This document shows, in pieces, positions 57,077 through 57,107 of a stretch of DNA of 57,107 nt (position 1 is the stretch's first letter; the number at the start of each line of letters is the position of its first letter). The notes below the pieces were generated by a model. It had not been told where the DNA came from, did no database searches, and saw only the letters and a program-made list of their open reading frames with translations. Source of the DNA: Kiritimatiellia bacterium. GTDB taxonomy: Bacteria; Verrucomicrobiota; Kiritimatiellia; RFP12; UBA1067. A program made the translations under genes and the position numbers. The stretch lies in NCBI GenBank assembly GCA_017403825.1, contig JAFRDO010000018.1:1-57107 (forward strand), read 5' to 3'.

Positions 57077-57107
57077 ATGGCAAAGCACATGACCCTAGAC
57101 ACGAGGA
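57077..57107 (+). CDS. Start of a gene, perhaps IS30-type transposase
   Basis: Ten codons (MAKHMTLDTR) behind AGAGAGGAC, running off the right edge. The K-H-M/L-T-x-x-x-R opening is common at the start of IS30-family transposases, which begin with a helix-turn-helix. Ten residues are too few to be sure. Confidence 0.3.
   Translation, partial: MAKHMTLDTR

Noticed and set aside
56711..57102. Minus-strand frames of about 125 codons at the right end
   Set aside because: Two overlapping frames of similar length in GC-rich palindromic DNA, both low complexity, no RBS or domain.

Overview
The window is about 57 kb of high-GC, densely packed bacterial DNA from a Gram-negative organism. Evidence for a diderm envelope includes a LysM lipoprotein, an AsmA-like protein, two outer-membrane-type proteins and many Sec signal peptides. 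The mix of hybrid GntR/LacI-type regulator, DUF4838 glycosidase-like protein, GH20, LamG-like and BspA-type surface proteins, and a eukaryote-type hexokinase resembles Kiritimatiellota/Lentisphaerae-type PVC bacteria living on host or plant glycans. That placement is inference; no rRNA gene is present to settle it.

Layout. 1-5.1 kb is an accessory region. It holds two tandem units carrying tiny genes with their own terminators, a leftward sigma-region-4 / HD / retropepsin-like cassette, then rightward metallophosphoesterases, tiny ORFs, a Gp88-like phage protein and a YqiA-type esterase. 5.05-14.6 kb mixes housekeeping genes on both strands: tatD, a DPM1-like glycosyltransferase, a glucosaminidase, cysK, a DUF4432-AsmA-rsmA-hexokinase operon and a GspG-domain membrane protein. 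From 14.65 kb to 56.6 kb every gene lies on the minus strand.

Minus-strand blocks in transcription order: (a) an outer-membrane protein gene; (b) a hybrid regulator, a beta-rich secreted protein and a DUF4838 protein, resembling a glycan-use locus; (c) nrnA, an ELM1-family gene and a histidine kinase; (d) a LA_2272-type surface protein, parB, an M28 peptidase, accD, accA and dnaX; (e) queD, rsmD and the tmRNA gene ssrA; (f) a small, visibly more AT-rich accessory patch with GIY-YIG and truncated AlbA genes next to ssrA; (g) BspA, TSCPD, CapA, C69, LamG-like and GH20 genes; (h) a five-gene operon of ceramidase-like hydrolase, secreted phosphatase, PfkB kinase, glycerophosphodiesterase and GlpT-type transporter; (i) queF, a U32-like gene, murD, a LysM lipoprotein gene, ftsW and xseA. 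Many neighbours overlap by ATGA or GTGA, so translational coupling is common.

The most unusual signals are these. At least six genes have a near-consensus TATAAT box only 6-11 nt before the start codon and no Shine-Dalgarno, implying leaderless or nearly leaderless mRNAs. Several multi-hairpin palindromic elements are present: one of about 230 bp at 13.7 kb, one overlapping the ssrA 3' end, and one apparently inserted in frame in an AlbA-domain gene. The five-gene lipid-headgroup-type operon and the tandem tiny-gene units at the left edge are the best candidates for undescribed systems. I saw no CRISPR array, rRNA gene or tRNA gene. The right edge holds the first codons of a gene whose start resembles an IS30-type transposase.
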